Origin: Chlorops oryzae
Lineage: Eukaryota > Arthropoda > Insecta > Diptera > Chloropidae
Assembly (NCBI GenBank): GCA_020466095.1
Contig: CM035806.1
Span: 59,448,845 to 59,512,844 of the forward strand
DNA: 64,000 nt
Reading direction: 5' to 3'
This document shows, piece after piece, positions 48,168 through 59,857 of the stretch. The position numbers were made by a program, and so were the translations under genes. Position 1 is the stretch's first letter, and the number at the start of each line of letters is the position of its first letter. A model generated the notes under the pieces. The model saw nothing but the letters and a program-made list of their open reading frames with translations. It did not search any database and was not told where the DNA came from.

Positions 48168-49067
48168 TTATTGTATCACGAAAGAAACTAGGTGTGTGAA
48201 CACCTCTACTGCTTCCCCGCCCAGTACTACGACGAGGTACAGTTCGTTCAGTTCGTTTGGTGGGGCTCGTTCACCTCCACTGCCCCCTCCGAACATGACT
48301 ACAAAGGAGCCGCTTAGCTCCTGCCATGCTTCCCGTCTCTCTCTTGCCTTCGTTGGGCTCGCTTCTTGCTTCTCTGGCCTCTGCACCTTCGTGGGCCCTC
48401 CACTGTTCTTTGGCGCCCCATGGGTACAACCGTTCAGTGCTGCGGCTGGGGGCAACCACCTTCAGGTTTCGTCCGTGGTTCGCGTTGTAGTTTCGACAGT
48501 ATAGTCCGACGCGTCCATGTGTCCTTATTCTTGTACATTTGTCCGATTTAGAAATTTTGGGAACGTAGTCGTGAAGCATTTGCTTTAAAGCTTGTCCCTT
48601 CGTTATACCCTACTAAATTCCGTCTTAAATTCCGTCTTAGCTCCCCTACGTAATGGGTATGACCCTCATCCCCCTCGCCGAAATATACGAGCGTATGCCA
48701 TTCCTTTAAGCTCACCTCCAGTATGCCGGCCAGGAATTGGGTGACCTCCCTTCGGTCCTCGACCTTGACCCAGTCATAGATCTCGGACCCCCCTTAAATA
48801 TCCGTCGATGAGGTGGCTCCCCCAATACGACATACGCTTGTATTGTGCGTGACTTTCTAAACGGTCATTTACGCACTTTCCGCACGTTCGGCAGCGATAA
48901 GGGCCGCCCCGACAATTTACTGTCACCTTGCGTCCGCGGAGTTTGTATGATCTGTCCGGCTGTAGGTGGTCGTGGAGGACCGCCAGACGCTCGAGGGCCT
49001 GGTTTCGTCGCGTTGTGTTGCTTAGAAGCGGTGTAGCGGCTCCCGCTAGCGCAATGCCTTTGCGCAC
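48168..49067 (-). CDS. Unknown accessory ORF(s) between integrase and env, family B
   Basis: On the same strand as pol and env, 48774-49067 encodes 97 residues with a Cys cluster (CRGGPYRCRTCGKCVNDRLE), close in spacing to a zinc-binding finger. Translation continues past its stop in adjacent frames to about 48600, and 48271-48579 encodes a basic, Arg-rich tail (SDKCTRIRTHGRVGLYCRNY) with further Cys. Frame changes separate the pieces, so this may be one decayed gene. I do not recognise a family. Its GC content is higher than that of the flanking DNA. Overlapping ORFs on the plus strand (48196-48504) are probably shadows. Confidence 0.45.
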
Positions 49068-49380
49068 AATTTCAGATATGCTTTTTTCTAAACGGACGTA
49101 AAAGGACGAAATGTAAACGACTGTCTATATACTCTCTAACTACTATAATATTTACTTTTTCTAGTGTTCCACCACCTTCTAAACTACTTTTATGTATATA
49201 TAATATGTATATAAGGAATGGTTTGCAATGACCATTCGGGTGTTGTTCTAATCGTGCAGGCTGGCATACCTTTTGTATAATGAGATATTATTAAAAAAAA
49301 AAATTTTTACACAAAAATTTTATATAAAAATTTACACACAAAGGTCGACAGTTGCAATGTGAAATGCACACCAATGTTTC

Positions 49381-50180
49381 TTACTGCAGTTGCTTCTTGG
49401 GTGCGTCTACGCTCCCTTTAAAGTTTCGTGATCTCACGACAAATTTTTTCACCGAATTTACGTGGTACGTTTTGTCTCGCCCCCGGATTCGTACCGTAAC
49501 GTTAACCGGGCCGGTTATCCCGGTGATTACAAAAGGGCCATCCCATAATGGGGATAGTTTGTTTTTCCGCGCATGATTCTTAATTAGAATATGTTCCCCT
49601 GTCTTGTACGTGTTCTGTCGTACTTTCTTGTCGTAGTGCTTCTTTGATCGCACCTTCGCTTCGTCTAGGGCTTCCCTCGCTAACTCATGTGACCTCTGAA
49701 TTTGGTACTTCATGAGTGACGGAAAGTCCTCTGTGTTATAAATCGGCTCGACTTTTCTTATTAAATTTGTAGGCATGTCCACCTCAAAACCGAACAAAAT
49801 TTTTGTTAGCGTTTGTTTTGTGGCGGCATGTGGGGTGTGGTTGTGTACATCGTACATCGTACATCGCGTTGCCCAACCATTGGTCCCAATTTGTACTGTT
49901 TTCTTTAGCGAAGTTTCGCAGGTACTCTGCAAGAGGACGGTGGCTTCTTTCTAGTGCCCCGTTTGCCTGCGGGTGATACGGACTTGTGTCCAGCTTTTTA
50001 ATGCCAAGCATTTTACACACACTTTTGAATAGATTTGACACGAAATTTGTGCCGTTATCTGTGACCAATTTTAACGGAATCCCATTTCGGGCTATAATTT
50101 CCGAAAAGAAAACCTGCGCTGTGGTGGACGCTTCCGTGTCCACCAGCGGTATGCATGTCATGTTTTTGAACATCATCTTG
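49381..50180 (-). pseudogene. Family B integrase, minus copy (C-terminal two thirds)
   Basis: Frames 49784-50176 and 49381-49932 overlap. The first has the second catalytic Asp (LVTDNGTNF) and the Glu region (PHPQANGALERSHRPLAEYL in part). The second has the C-terminal DNA-binding domain with SPLWDGPFVITGI (GPY/F-type module). A frameshift near 49850 breaks the join. The first Asp and the zinc site lie upstream in noisy sequence (50180-50400). Closely matches the plus copy at 54490-55198. Confidence 0.85.
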
Positions 50181-51365
50181 AAACGTTAATATATACCTAT
50201 TTTTGCAAGTTATTAAGGCCTATAGCCAGTATACCTTTCAAAGGCGTTTGTCCGTAATCTGCATGGGGGTTATTTATTTCCCTGCCTTTTTTTCAATTGA
50301 CAGCGAATGATTCGGGATTGCCCCCATTTTTGGCCAACGAATTTCGTTTATTCACTTGTGCAGTGACATGTGTCCTCCAACATCGGGATTGGAAAGGCTT
50401 CCCGATTGGTCCTGGCGTTCGGATTGGACCTTTTCAGGCACTTGGGGGTTTTTGGCGGATTCTTCCCCGGTTTCCCTTTCATTTGAATTATTTTTGCTTG
50501 GGGAGCCCTTATAGTTTTATTTTGCTTTCACCCGCAATCCTCTCAAGGCTCCCGTTGCTTGTTTGCCAGGTTTTTGCGATTTCAAAATGAATTTATAAGT
50601 CCAACCGCCAAAGTGATTTTGGTTTGGGTTGGCATTCCTTTGATGGCTTGGGTTTCCCTTAAACTTTGCCCCATATGGCTTCCTTGGTCCCACAAATGGC
50701 CAAAAATTTTTTGGTGCACTGCTTCTTTAATCCCCGTGGCAAATAAGCGGAAATTTTTCCCTTTTTTGGACAATTTCCAAGCCCCCCACTGCATCTGCAT
50801 CGGAGGTTTTGAAAATCACGACCGGAGTTGGTGGTTAAGTATAATCCATTAAACAATCAGGCGCTTGGTTCTCCCTTGAAAAACCTGTTTAGTAGTTTTT
50901 CTGGGCGATGATTTTGCGGCTTTAATGAATTTTCATAATAAAATGAAAAACCCCTTGGACTCCTTTTTTGCCCTTTCAACACATTCCACCCTTCCCGGAT
51001 TGGGGAAACCCTTTTGGAAAATTTGGATTCCCTTCCTTTCTAAAATTCATTTCCTTTTTAGTTTCGTTGGCTCTTTCTTAAACTTCCAACACTCTGGACA
51101 TCCTTTTTCTTTGCTTTAAATTTTTCCTACACGACAGTGCAAATAACCGCAATCTCCCCGCAAGCCTGAATCGCTTTATTGCGTTGGAAGGTTGCACCCG
51201 GTTAGGCCGAAAGGCTACGAAAATTCTATGGCCTGTGCCTGGCTAAAAGCTTTTTTTCCCTATCTTTCCCCCGTCCTTTCCCATGGAAATTAGGGTGGAG
51301 TGCTACTTGTAATGGTCGTTTCGTCAATTCTAAGGGAAACCGGTTTTCAATGTCTTCAGTAAGCT
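50181..51365 (-). pseudogene. Family B RT-RNase H region, minus copy, riddled with small deletions
   Basis: No long frame, yet the nucleotide order follows the plus copy (53280-54480): AAGGATGTCCAGAGTGTTGG, GGGAAGGGTGGAATGTGTT, GCAGATTACGGACA and others are recognisable in reverse complement. Runs such as GGGG and CCCC and one-to-ten-base losses are unusually dense. A TTCGGCCTAACCGG phrase near 51208 fits the RT PFGL motif. The pattern looks more like consensus error than ordinary decay. Confidence 0.6.
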
Positions 51366-52565
51366 TCAAAATCTATTCAATCTCCACTTTTTCAGTGCTT
51401 CCCTGATTTTTTGGTACCAAAATTTTGGCGAATTAGGGCGACTTGTTGGAACATGATTCCTCTTTGATTTCGAACCGTTTTTAATCCCTCTCGTAGCCTG
51501 GAATCTTTCCTTTTTAATAGGCGCCCCCCGACAGATTAGGGATTTTTGTAATACGTCCGATACGTAAGTTTCTCCGTCTCTGGAAAAGTCACTGAATGCC
51601 TTCGATTTTTTCTGGAACTTTTTTCGGGCAATTGGGATTATTTTGTATTTAATTACCTGGGTCCTATTTTCGAGACTTTGGGTTTTTAAAATTTCATCCG
51701 TCTGACTGGTGCAAAGAATTCTAGTTGGTTTAATGGATACTTCGCGATTCTGGGCATTGAGAATAGGTACATAAGCTATACCATTATTTACTCTCGTCAA
51801 GCTTTCTCCTATGAAGACGTTACTTTCGATCTCTTGTTTATTAATGATTATGTCTCCGTTCGCCGCAGCGACATGCACCCTCACTGCCCTTTTTGTACGT
51901 GCTGGCATTTTTATCTGTTCTCTTACTAACAGTCCATCTGCGGGAATTCCGGCGGTTACGTTGACTACGTGTAACTTCATTTCTAAAGGACAGTGGCTAT
52001 ATTTAATATCGACAACCCCCATCGTTTCAATTTCTCCTCCAAACGCACCGGTAAGTCGTTTTTTCCTACCCTCGTCTACTCTCACATAAGAATTTAATGC
52101 CTGTCCTTTCACTAAGCTCGTATCCGCCCCGGTGTCCACTAACAAACACAATTCTCCGCTTTTTGCTTGCTCGCATGGTATTCTAACATAAACATTATCT
52201 GTCGAGTTCGCCGTTTTCACTGAAGCGACATGCCCAGTTTCTTGTTCTATAATTTTTTCTTTTCTTCTGATTTTTTCTGCATAAACAGCTGATACTCCGA
52301 CAAATTTTCTACCTCTTTTCCGTACCTCCATATCCTTTGCCATCTCTTTTATGTACCGGCTAACTATAAAAACCTCTATTTCCTCTCTGAATCTAACCAC
52401 TTTTCCCCCCTTCTCCATCGTATTTCGAAATGCTGTAATTTTTTGTTTTGTCAAATTTTGGGGACCCCAGCCTATTGGGCTAAGCTGGGCCCTTTCGCGT
52501 TTCCCGCGTGTGTGGCTAAGGGACACATCCTCGCCCAATGACCGGGCTGATTGCACCTCATGCAC
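51366..52565 (-). pseudogene. Family B protease and N-terminal pol region, minus copy
   Basis: A 399-codon frame with the retropepsin active site LLVDTGADTSLVKG at about residues 143-156 and a GIPADGLL segment at about residue 210. After that motif about 35 residues present in the plus copy are deleted, taking out the ILG region. The frame has no ATG at its left end (the nominal start at 52565 is GTG) and overlaps gag in the -1 frame, as expected for a gag-pol overlap. The C-terminal third is basic and has no recognised domain. Confidence 0.8.
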
Positions 52566-52680
52566 GTATTACGCCTATCACTCGGTCGCTCGGCCCCCCT
52601 TTGTACCGGCTGTTATTTTACTGGTCCGCGACAGAACCGGTTCTGTTCATGTCCTGCGGTTTGACAACGTTCGCAAAACA
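52480..52680 (-). pseudogene. Family B Gag C-terminus with two zinc knuckles
   Basis: In one frame: a Cys/His finger CERCQTAGHEQNRFC (52675 to 52631) and CMRCNQPGHWARMC (52564 to 52523), the latter a classic C-x2-C-x4-H-x4-C. An in-frame TAA lies between them near 52613. The frame ends at a TAG near 52482. The rest of Gag upstream is absent because the plus copy begins at 52684. Such knuckles bind genomic RNA. Confidence 0.75.
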
Positions 52681-52683
52681 AAC

Positions 52684-53256
52684 TGGAGGTACGGAAAAGA
52701 GGTAGAAAATTTGTCGGAGTATCAGCTGTATATGCAGAAAAAATCAGAAGAAAAGAAAAAAACAAGAAACGGGGCATGTCGCTTCAGTGAAAACGGCGAA
52801 CTCAACAGATAGTGTTTATGTTAGAATACCATGCGAGCAAGCGAAAAGGGGAGAAATATGTTTGTGAGTGAACATCGGGGGGGATACGAGTTTAGTGAAA
52901 GGACATGTATTAAGAGAAAACGACTCACCGGTGCGTTTGGAGGAGAAATTGAAACGGAAGGGGTTGTCAGTATTAAAAGTAGCAACTGTGCCCTAGAAAT
53001 GAAGCTACACGTAGTCAACGTAACCGCCGGAATTCCAGCAGATGGACTGTTAGGAAGAGATATTTTGTGGCAAGGATCTGTTATAGACACCAGGCGTAGT
53101 GAGCTGGTACTCGATTCACCCACAGGAGGCAGAGTAGGGTTTACTCTTACAACTAATTATTGCACAAACCTGATAGGAACAGTGGAGCAGATAACAATGC
53201 CAGCACGCACAACAGGGGCAGTGAAGATGCATGTAGTTGCGCCGGACGGAACATAA
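52684..53256 (+). pseudogene. Family B protease region, plus copy (active site destroyed)
   Basis: This is the reverse-complement partner of 51855-52330, beginning abruptly with no gag. Where the minus copy has the D-T-G active site, this copy has frame changes (the frame of 52831-53256 reads FVSEHRGGYEF), so the protease is dead. It keeps the GIPADGLLGRDILW segment that the minus copy has lost. It ends in VVAPDGT, after which the sequence jumps into RT. Confidence 0.75.
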
Positions 53257-53940
53257 TAGATTGTTTCATATATTTAGACGACATCGTCGTGTATGTCAAA
53301 AATTTAAAGCAACACGAAGAAAGGATGTCCAGAGTGTTGGAAGCTTTAAGAAAGAGCCAACTGAAACCAAAAACCGAGAAATGCCAATTTCTGCGAAAGG
53401 AAGTGGTATATCTCGAACATCATTGTCCGAAAAGGGCGTGTCCCCAGATCCGGGAAGGGTGGAATGTGTTAAGAACATGCCCGCTCCGCGAAATGTAAAG
53501 GAGCTCCAAGGGGTGTTAGGTTTCATTAACTATTATCGAAAATTCATTCCAAATGCCGCAAAAATCATGCTGCCCATGACAAAACTACTACGGAAGGGCG
53601 AGAGTTTCAAGTGGACGGTGGAGTAGACGTACTCGATTGTTTGAAAGGGATTATACTTAATCCACCAGTACTCCGGTACGTAGATTTTTCGAAACCAATC
53701 CGACTGACTACTGATGCTAGAGGGGTGCTTTAGGAGCAGTATTGTCTCAAGAGGAAAAGGGAGAAGCATTTCCAATATATTTCGCCAACAGGGGGTTAAA
53801 TGAAGCAGAGCTCCGCTATTCCACTATTGAGAGGGAATTTTTGGCCATTGTGTGGGCCACCAAGGTGTTCAGACCATACCTGGGTAGAAGTTTCACGGTA
53901 GTCACAAGCCACTCAAAGGAATAGCCAACCTCAAGGACCA
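53257..53940 (+). pseudogene. Family B RT (3' part) and RNase H, plus copy
   Basis: The RT starts at its catalytic box (FIYLDDIVVYVKN, about 53260), so fingers and palm upstream are deleted. Connection-region motifs follow: GVLGFINYYRKFIPNA at about 53510, then RNase H with [38 protein letters not shown] and VTSHSKE. Several frame changes (53480, 53630, 53730) and a TAG at about 53624 break it. Confidence 0.82.
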
Positions 53941-53950
53941 AACGTCACGT

Positions 53951-55198
53951 TTGGCGAGATTCCGGCACAAATTATCAGAATTCGATTTTGAAAACACATA
54001 TAAACCTGGCAAGGACAATGCTAACGCGGATGCCTTGAGTCGGATTCCGCAGGGTCGAAACGACACAAATACAAACGTAGTCACCAGGGCTCAGACCCAA
54101 GCTAAAAATAATTCAAATGAAAGGGAAACCGGGGGCAAGAATACCGCCGAAAAACCCCCAAGTCGACCTGAAAAGGTCCAAGTCCTGAACGACCAGGACC
54201 AGATCAGGGAAGTCCTTTACCAGTTCCACGACTCGCCACTAGGAGGGCACAGGGGTGTCACTAGCACAACTCGTCGAATAAAGCGACAATTCAGTTGGCC
54301 AAAAATGCGGGGCGTGATCCGCGAATACATTGCAGCGTGTGCACAGTGTCACAAAAATAAGGCAGGAAGAATAAATAAGGCTCCCATGCAGATTACGGAC
54401 ACAGCTTCACGTCCGTTTGAGAAGGTATACATGGACATAGTGGGTCCATTACCAGTAACTTGCAATGTGAATAGGTATATATTAACCTTTCAAGACGATG
54501 TGTCAAAATACATGACATGCATACCGCTGGTGGGCACGGAAGCGTCCACCATAGCGCAGGTTTTCTTTTCGGAAATTATAGCCCGATATGGGATTCCGTT
54601 AAAATTGGTCACAGATAACGGCACAAATTTCGTGTCAAATCTATTAAAAAGTGTGTGTAAGATGCTTGGCATTAAAAAGCTGCACACAAGTCCGTATCAC
54701 CCGCAGGCAGACGGGGCGCAAGAAAGAAGCCACCGACCTCTTGCAGAGTACCTGCGAAACTTCGCTAAAGAAGACGGTACAGATTTGGACCAATGATTGG
54801 GTCACGCGATGTACGTGCACAACCACACCCCACATGCCGCCACATATTAAACGCCAACAAAAATTTTGTTCGGTTTTGAAGTGGACATACCTACAAATTT
54901 AATAAGAAAAGCCGATCCGATTTATAACGCAGAGGACTTCCCGTCACTCATGAAGTACCAAATTCAGAGGTCACATGATTTAGCGAGAGAAGCCCTAGAC
55001 GAAGCGAAGGTGCGATCAAAGAAGCACTACGACAAGAAAGTACGACAGAACACGTACAAGACAGGGGAACATATTCTAATTAAGAATCATGCGCGGAAAA
55101 ACAAACTATCCCCATTATGGGATGGCCCTTTTGTAATCACCGGGATAACCGGCCCGGTTAACGTAACTGTTCGAATCCGGGGTCGCGACAAAACGTAA
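53951..55198 (+). pseudogene. Family B integrase, plus copy (nearly full length)
   Basis: The frame 53951-54796 covers the RNase H end (KPGKDNANADALSRI), the HHCC zinc site (HDSPLGGHRG ... CAQCHK) and the catalytic core: MDIVGPL (first D), LVTDNGTNF (second D) and PHPQADGAQERSHR region (E). After a stop near 54796 the same frame resumes at 54866-55198 with the C-terminal module (SPLWDGPFVITGI). It would join element DNA into chromosomes; the break between core and C-terminus makes this copy defective. Confidence 0.85.
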
Positions 55199-55259
55199 AT
55201 TCGGTGAAAAGATTTTTCGTGAGATCACGAAACTTTAAAGGGAGCGTAGACGCATCCAA

Positions 55260-56249
55260 GAAGCAACCACAAAACGTGTAAAAGTTGCAATTGCTGATTT
55301 TTATGTGTAAATTTTTATGTACAATTTTTGTGTAAAAGTTTTTTTTTTCCAATTATATCTCATTTTGAAAAAAGTATGCCAGCCTGCACGATTAGCCCAA
55401 CACCCGGGTTACCGCAAATCATTTTTATATAAAAAAGAAGTAGCTGTAAAAGGTAAATGTAGCAACTTAGGTAAAAGAATCGATTCGAAAGAAATGGATA
55501 AACCAAACACTAATAGCCGGCCAAGTGCCGAGGAAAATTTATAAATGGGGCAAGAAAAGCCATTCTTCTTTTAAACGAGTTAAAGATTAAAAATTTATTT
55601 ATTTGTCGTGTGAGTATGCCGACACACTACCAAAACAAACAAAATTATTAATGATTTTATTATTAACATTTACTTTCTGTTCATTTTATTGCCAACTTCA
55701 GCAATTGCATTAAGGATGACCTACGACAACATTCGGAGCGAACGAAAGCAGTGAACAATTCAAGTTCATGGTCAACCAATGTTCTGATGATCAAACAAAA
55801 AATCCATTGTTTTGTTTTGATTTTTTTTTGTTTTGTTTTCTTTTATTTTCAGAAGGGCTATTTCAGCAAAGAGAGGACGGTTCAGGTTTAAATTAATAAA
55901 AAAAAAAAAAAGTATGCAAAACCAGCAGCAATGAATATCCATTCATTGTTGATGGTGAATTAATTGTCAAGAAGTGTCTTATTTAGACAACGTATTAACA
56001 AACATTTTCATTCAGAAAATGTCCAAGTTAATACAACTGTATCAAAAGCGGTTAAGCTTCTGATCAGAAAGAGAAGAGCAAAGATCACACAAAGATACAC
56101 AAGATACACACATTTTACACTGCCCAACACTTTCAGCTTTGATTTCTTTTAATGTAACCCGACCGTTCAGCGTTGCCACGAGTATAGTTATTCTACATTT
56201 TAAATGCTCACAAATTGTTTTGTTTTGAACCATAAAACGAAAAGTGTAG
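55260..56249. other. Family B flank and non-coding DNA
   Basis: 55260-55395 still mirrors the minus copy (to about 49265, shared CAGGCTGGCATAC type phrase), then homology ends. No env follows. The remainder to 56249 is AT-rich with T-runs, and I see no gene. Confidence 0.5.
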
Positions 56250-56508
56250 TATATATCGCACCCTTGCTACTAAATCGGCACAATTCAAAATTTCACATTT
56301 CTCGAAAATCATTCAATCTCTCTTGAAACTAAGGAGAAATAATATTTTTTCTAATTTTATATTACTCTTAATCGAATGCTGCATCAGTCAATACAAGCGT
56401 TAATTTTGTAGGTGTTGGGCTTCTTATAGAAAAATGCAATTCAACATAAAAAAATTGATTAAAAAAATTTTGAGTTGTGCAGATTTATTAGCAAGGGTGC
56501 GATATATA
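56250..56508. mobile_element. Short TIR MITE with TA-rich ends
   Basis: Inverted ends TATATATCGCACCCTTGCTA and its complement at the right (GCAAGGGTGCGATATATA), extending with gaps to about 35 bp. The target is TA or TATA, so Tc1/mariner-type is likely. Non-coding interior of about 190 bp. Confidence 0.75.
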
Positions 56509-56584
56509 TTATCTAAGTTTCAGTTATTACAATAATTTATTCGTTGCAAAATTCGAGTCAAATGACAACGCTGAAGACGGCCAA

Positions 56585-57190
56585 CGAGAAACCAAACGAC
56601 CCAATAGGGAAAAAGAAGAAACGTAGAATCGGTGACCAGTTGTATGAAAGATTGGGAATTTGACGAAGTAAAGTTTCGTTTATTTTTTCATGTTATATTC
56701 ATCTTAACGTAACGTAACACAAAAAAAAAAATATATATATATTATAATAAAAGTTTTGTCGAATTTAAATATTATTCAATTTAACGTAACATAAAGTCTT
56801 GTTCAAATTTTTATTTTTAAGTTCAATTTATTATTTTTAAGTTCAAAGGGCAGCCGTTTAGGCTAGCGTTAAGAAAATTATGTATTGAAATAGTCAGAAA
56901 CTTGGACTCTAACGAGACAGAAAGGGAGAATATGGGTAATTTAAGGACCAATTATATACACATAGATATATAAAAAATAAAATATATATAAAAAAAATGG
57001 TTTTGAAAAAAAAAAATATATATATTATATAGAAAAAAAAAAAAAAAACAGTTGAAACAAAAAATTTTATAACAAAGAATGAAAAAAAAAAAATAAAAAA
57101 AACAAAAAAAAAAATAATAAAAACAAAAAAATTTATGAGAAACTATTAAAATCTATACACAGAAAATCTTAATTTTAAGTTATGACGGCA
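56585..57190. repeat. Outer inverted segment, right arm (pairs with 43607-44240)
   Basis: Reverse complement of the left arm with moderate divergence and different A/T-run lengths. Beyond 57190 the likeness continues weakly for 40 bp (GGCAGCGAGGGATCCAGC). It lies outside the family B head-to-head pair, so both B copies are enclosed by these arms. Confidence 0.65.
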
Positions 57191-57199
57191 GCGAGGGAT

Positions 57200-58301
57200 C
57201 CAGCCAGAAAGTTCACAGCAGCTTTTTCGTCAGCAGCGCTTGGCAGACTACCTCTTCCTCCTTATCGCCGAACGATGTGCTTCATGTTGTATCGGTGCTG
57301 CAGACCGGTTTGGTTATTCTTTTGCTAAACATCGCCTCGTCATACATACTCGGTGGTAAAGAATACAAATATGAATCTGCCAGTAGATGGCTGACTCCGA
57401 CCATCATCCGGCCATTCGATCCTGGCGGAGCTTTGGATTACCGACATACGAGCCAAAGTTATAGACTTTGGCCACCTGATGCGCTCTGCGTATCACCAAA
57501 GAGGTTCCGACACGAGTTGTCCACCTCATACCGCCGCTCCGTCTCGAGTCATCGGTTGCGTAGCGCAAGGCGGGCAGTATGTTGGTTTTTCGCCGTAGCC
57601 ACTTTGAAGCCGGGGCTTTAAAGAACGGCAAAATAACCAATCTTGTTGAGTACCTTTTTCGCGTACGACTGCGCTAACTGGCAGCGCTGCCTGGGAGCAC
57701 TGCGCGCTGCCCTCTTCACTGTCGAAAAAGTCTCTTCGCGTTAACAACTCACCCACGCGCCGGCAAAAACGTTAAAACCACAAAGATCAAATCAAAACAA
57801 AAAAAAATGCGAAATTTGAATTTAATTTTAATCTTTCTTAACTTGACTTAATCGAATACAATGAGACAAAAAACCCCATCGGGAAAACTAAAATTTAACC
57901 AACGAAAAACAAAAGGAATAAAAACCCAAATTTGAAATTATTGAATAAGTGAAAAGGCCAAACGAAAAGAATTAAAGTGAAAAAAAAGAAGAAGTTGAAT
58001 TTTATATAAGATAAACGAAAAACCAAAATTTGAAATTCATAAACCGAAATATCGTCGCGCAAACCGACATATAAATCGACGTACCCGGCATCCCCCAGGG
58101 TCAGCAGCGGAGTACCAGGTACGTCCTCTTTTGTCTGAAATCAGACAATCATCACCATCAAATCGTCATCATCATTGCTATTAAATTGATCATTGCTTTC
58201 TTCATCATCATCATCATAATCTTGAACAGAATCAACACCATTAGACCTTTTTGGTGTACTAGTTTCAATCTTTGGTAGTTTATTAATGTTTTTCCTTCTT
58301 C
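57200..58301. other. No gene seen; ATC-rich microsatellite-like tract at 58145-58230
   Basis: ORFs of up to 114 codons (57277-57621) have no family features. 57780-58080 is A-rich leader-like sequence. Short ATC/CATCAT tracts occur at about 58145-58230. Confidence 0.4.
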
Positions 58302-59466
58302 CAGATTATTGACAATTATTCGAGCTTAACCGCATTGCACCTCCCGCCTGTGGGCGGACATGGCCATGTTTCGTCACTTCGCCACTCGTGACTCATCAGC
58401 GCCTTTGGGGTGCTAAGGAGTTTTAAATTTCTTGCACCTTATAAGTGAAGAATTTTAAAACCTCCTGAGAAATATACACACTAATTGTAAAAAATTAGTG
58501 GTATTGAGGAATTATTAACCTTCGGTTAACCAATTTCCTCTAGTTTTTACTTTAGCAAAGATTTGCTTAAGTCTACTCCCGTGCTCGGGGTTTTTTTCAT
58601 ATGTATATGGCAAAAAAGATCAAAAAGATCTTTTAATGATCGCGGTGCTAAATATTTCAGATTATTGACAATTATTCGAGCTTAACCGCATTGCACCTCC
58701 GCCTGTGGGCGGACATGGCCATGTTTCGTCACTTCGCCACTCGTGACTCATCAGCGCCTTTGGGGTGCTAAGGAGTTTTAAATTTCTTGCACCTTATAAG
58801 TGAAGAATTTTAAAACCTCCTGAGAAATATACACACTAATTGTAAAAAATTAGTGGTATTGAGGAATTATTAACCTTCGGTTAACCAATTTTCCTCTAGT
58901 TTTTGACTTTAGCAAAGATTTGCTTAAGTCTACTCCCGTGCTCGGGGTTTTTTCATATGTATATGGCAAAAAAGATCAAAAGATCTTTTAATGATCCGCG
59001 GTGCTAAATATTTCAGATTATTGACAATTATTCGAGCTTAACCGCATTGCACCTCCGCTGGCGGACATGGCCATGTTTCGTCACTTCGCCATCGTGACTC
59101 ATCAGCGCCTTTGGTGCTAAGGAGTTTTAAAATTTCTTGCACCTTTAAGTGAAGAATTTTAAAACCTCCTGAGAAATATACACACTAATTGTAAAAAATT
59201 AGTGGTATTGAGGAATTATTAACCTTCGGTTAACCAATTTTCCTCTAGTTTTTGACTTTAGCAAAGATTTGCTTAAGTCTACTCCCTGCTCGGGGTTTTT
59301 TTTCATATGTATATGGCAAAAAGATCAAAAAGATCTTTTAATGATCGCGGTGCTAAAATTTCAGATTATTGACAATTTATTCGAGCTTACCGCATTGCAC
59401 TCCCTGTGGGACATGGCCATGTTTCGTCACTTCGCCACTCGTGACTCATCAGCGCCTTTGGGGTGC
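58302..59466. repeat. Satellite-like tandem array, unit ~356 bp, 3.3 copies
   Basis: Units start with CAGATTATTGACAATTATTC at 58302, 58658, 59014 and 59362 (spacing 356, 356, 348); the last is cut off after about 105 bp. Each unit has small palindromes: GCCTGTGGGC, AACCTTCGGTT, AAAAGATC...GATCTTTT and ACTAATTGTAAAAAATTAGT. Differences between units are mostly one-base losses in the later ones. Non-coding; class unknown. Confidence 0.92.
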
Positions 59467-59857
59467 TTCTTCTTTCTTTTTTCATCGGTGTTTTCAATAA
59501 ACTTTTTTTGTTGAAAGTTGAAATATTTGCTTAAGAGTTTTCAGCCAAATCATTTACTATTTCATTTTTAACTTTAGTTTCTGTAAGCAAATCCTTAATT
59601 GGGGCTGTGATTGGCAGAAAAGTTTTTGTCCCGACTTTCTGCTGCGCTTAAATCATTAATTTTAATGGCTTTGAACTTATCCCTCAAAACTTTCCTCGTC
59701 GAAATAATTTTGGAAAGCAATTCATCATCCATGATTTTGTTGTTGCTACTGATAACGCTCTCAATGAACTGTTTGCATTAATGATTTAAATATTATTGAG
59801 ATCATTTAAGTGTCCATGGCATCTTCTATATTATAAATTTCCTCAATTTAATTGCCA

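Noticed and set aside
48196..48551. Plus-strand ORFs of 61-102 codons
   Set aside because: They are antisense to the minus-strand accessory ORF region of family B, and GC-rich sequence leaves many frames open.
52480..52565. Programmed -1 frameshift slippery site in the family B gag-pol overlap
   Set aside because: The frames do overlap by -1, but AAAGGGC and GGGCCCA are out of register with the gag codons, so no proper X-XXY-YYZ site is present.
57277..57756. Frames of 76-114 codons on both strands
   Set aside because: No recognisable motif, and both strands are equally open; not supportable as genes.
58302..59466. Possible CRISPR-like array
   Set aside because: Units are 356 bp with no spacers between them, and the surrounding DNA is eukaryotic; it is a tandem satellite-like array.
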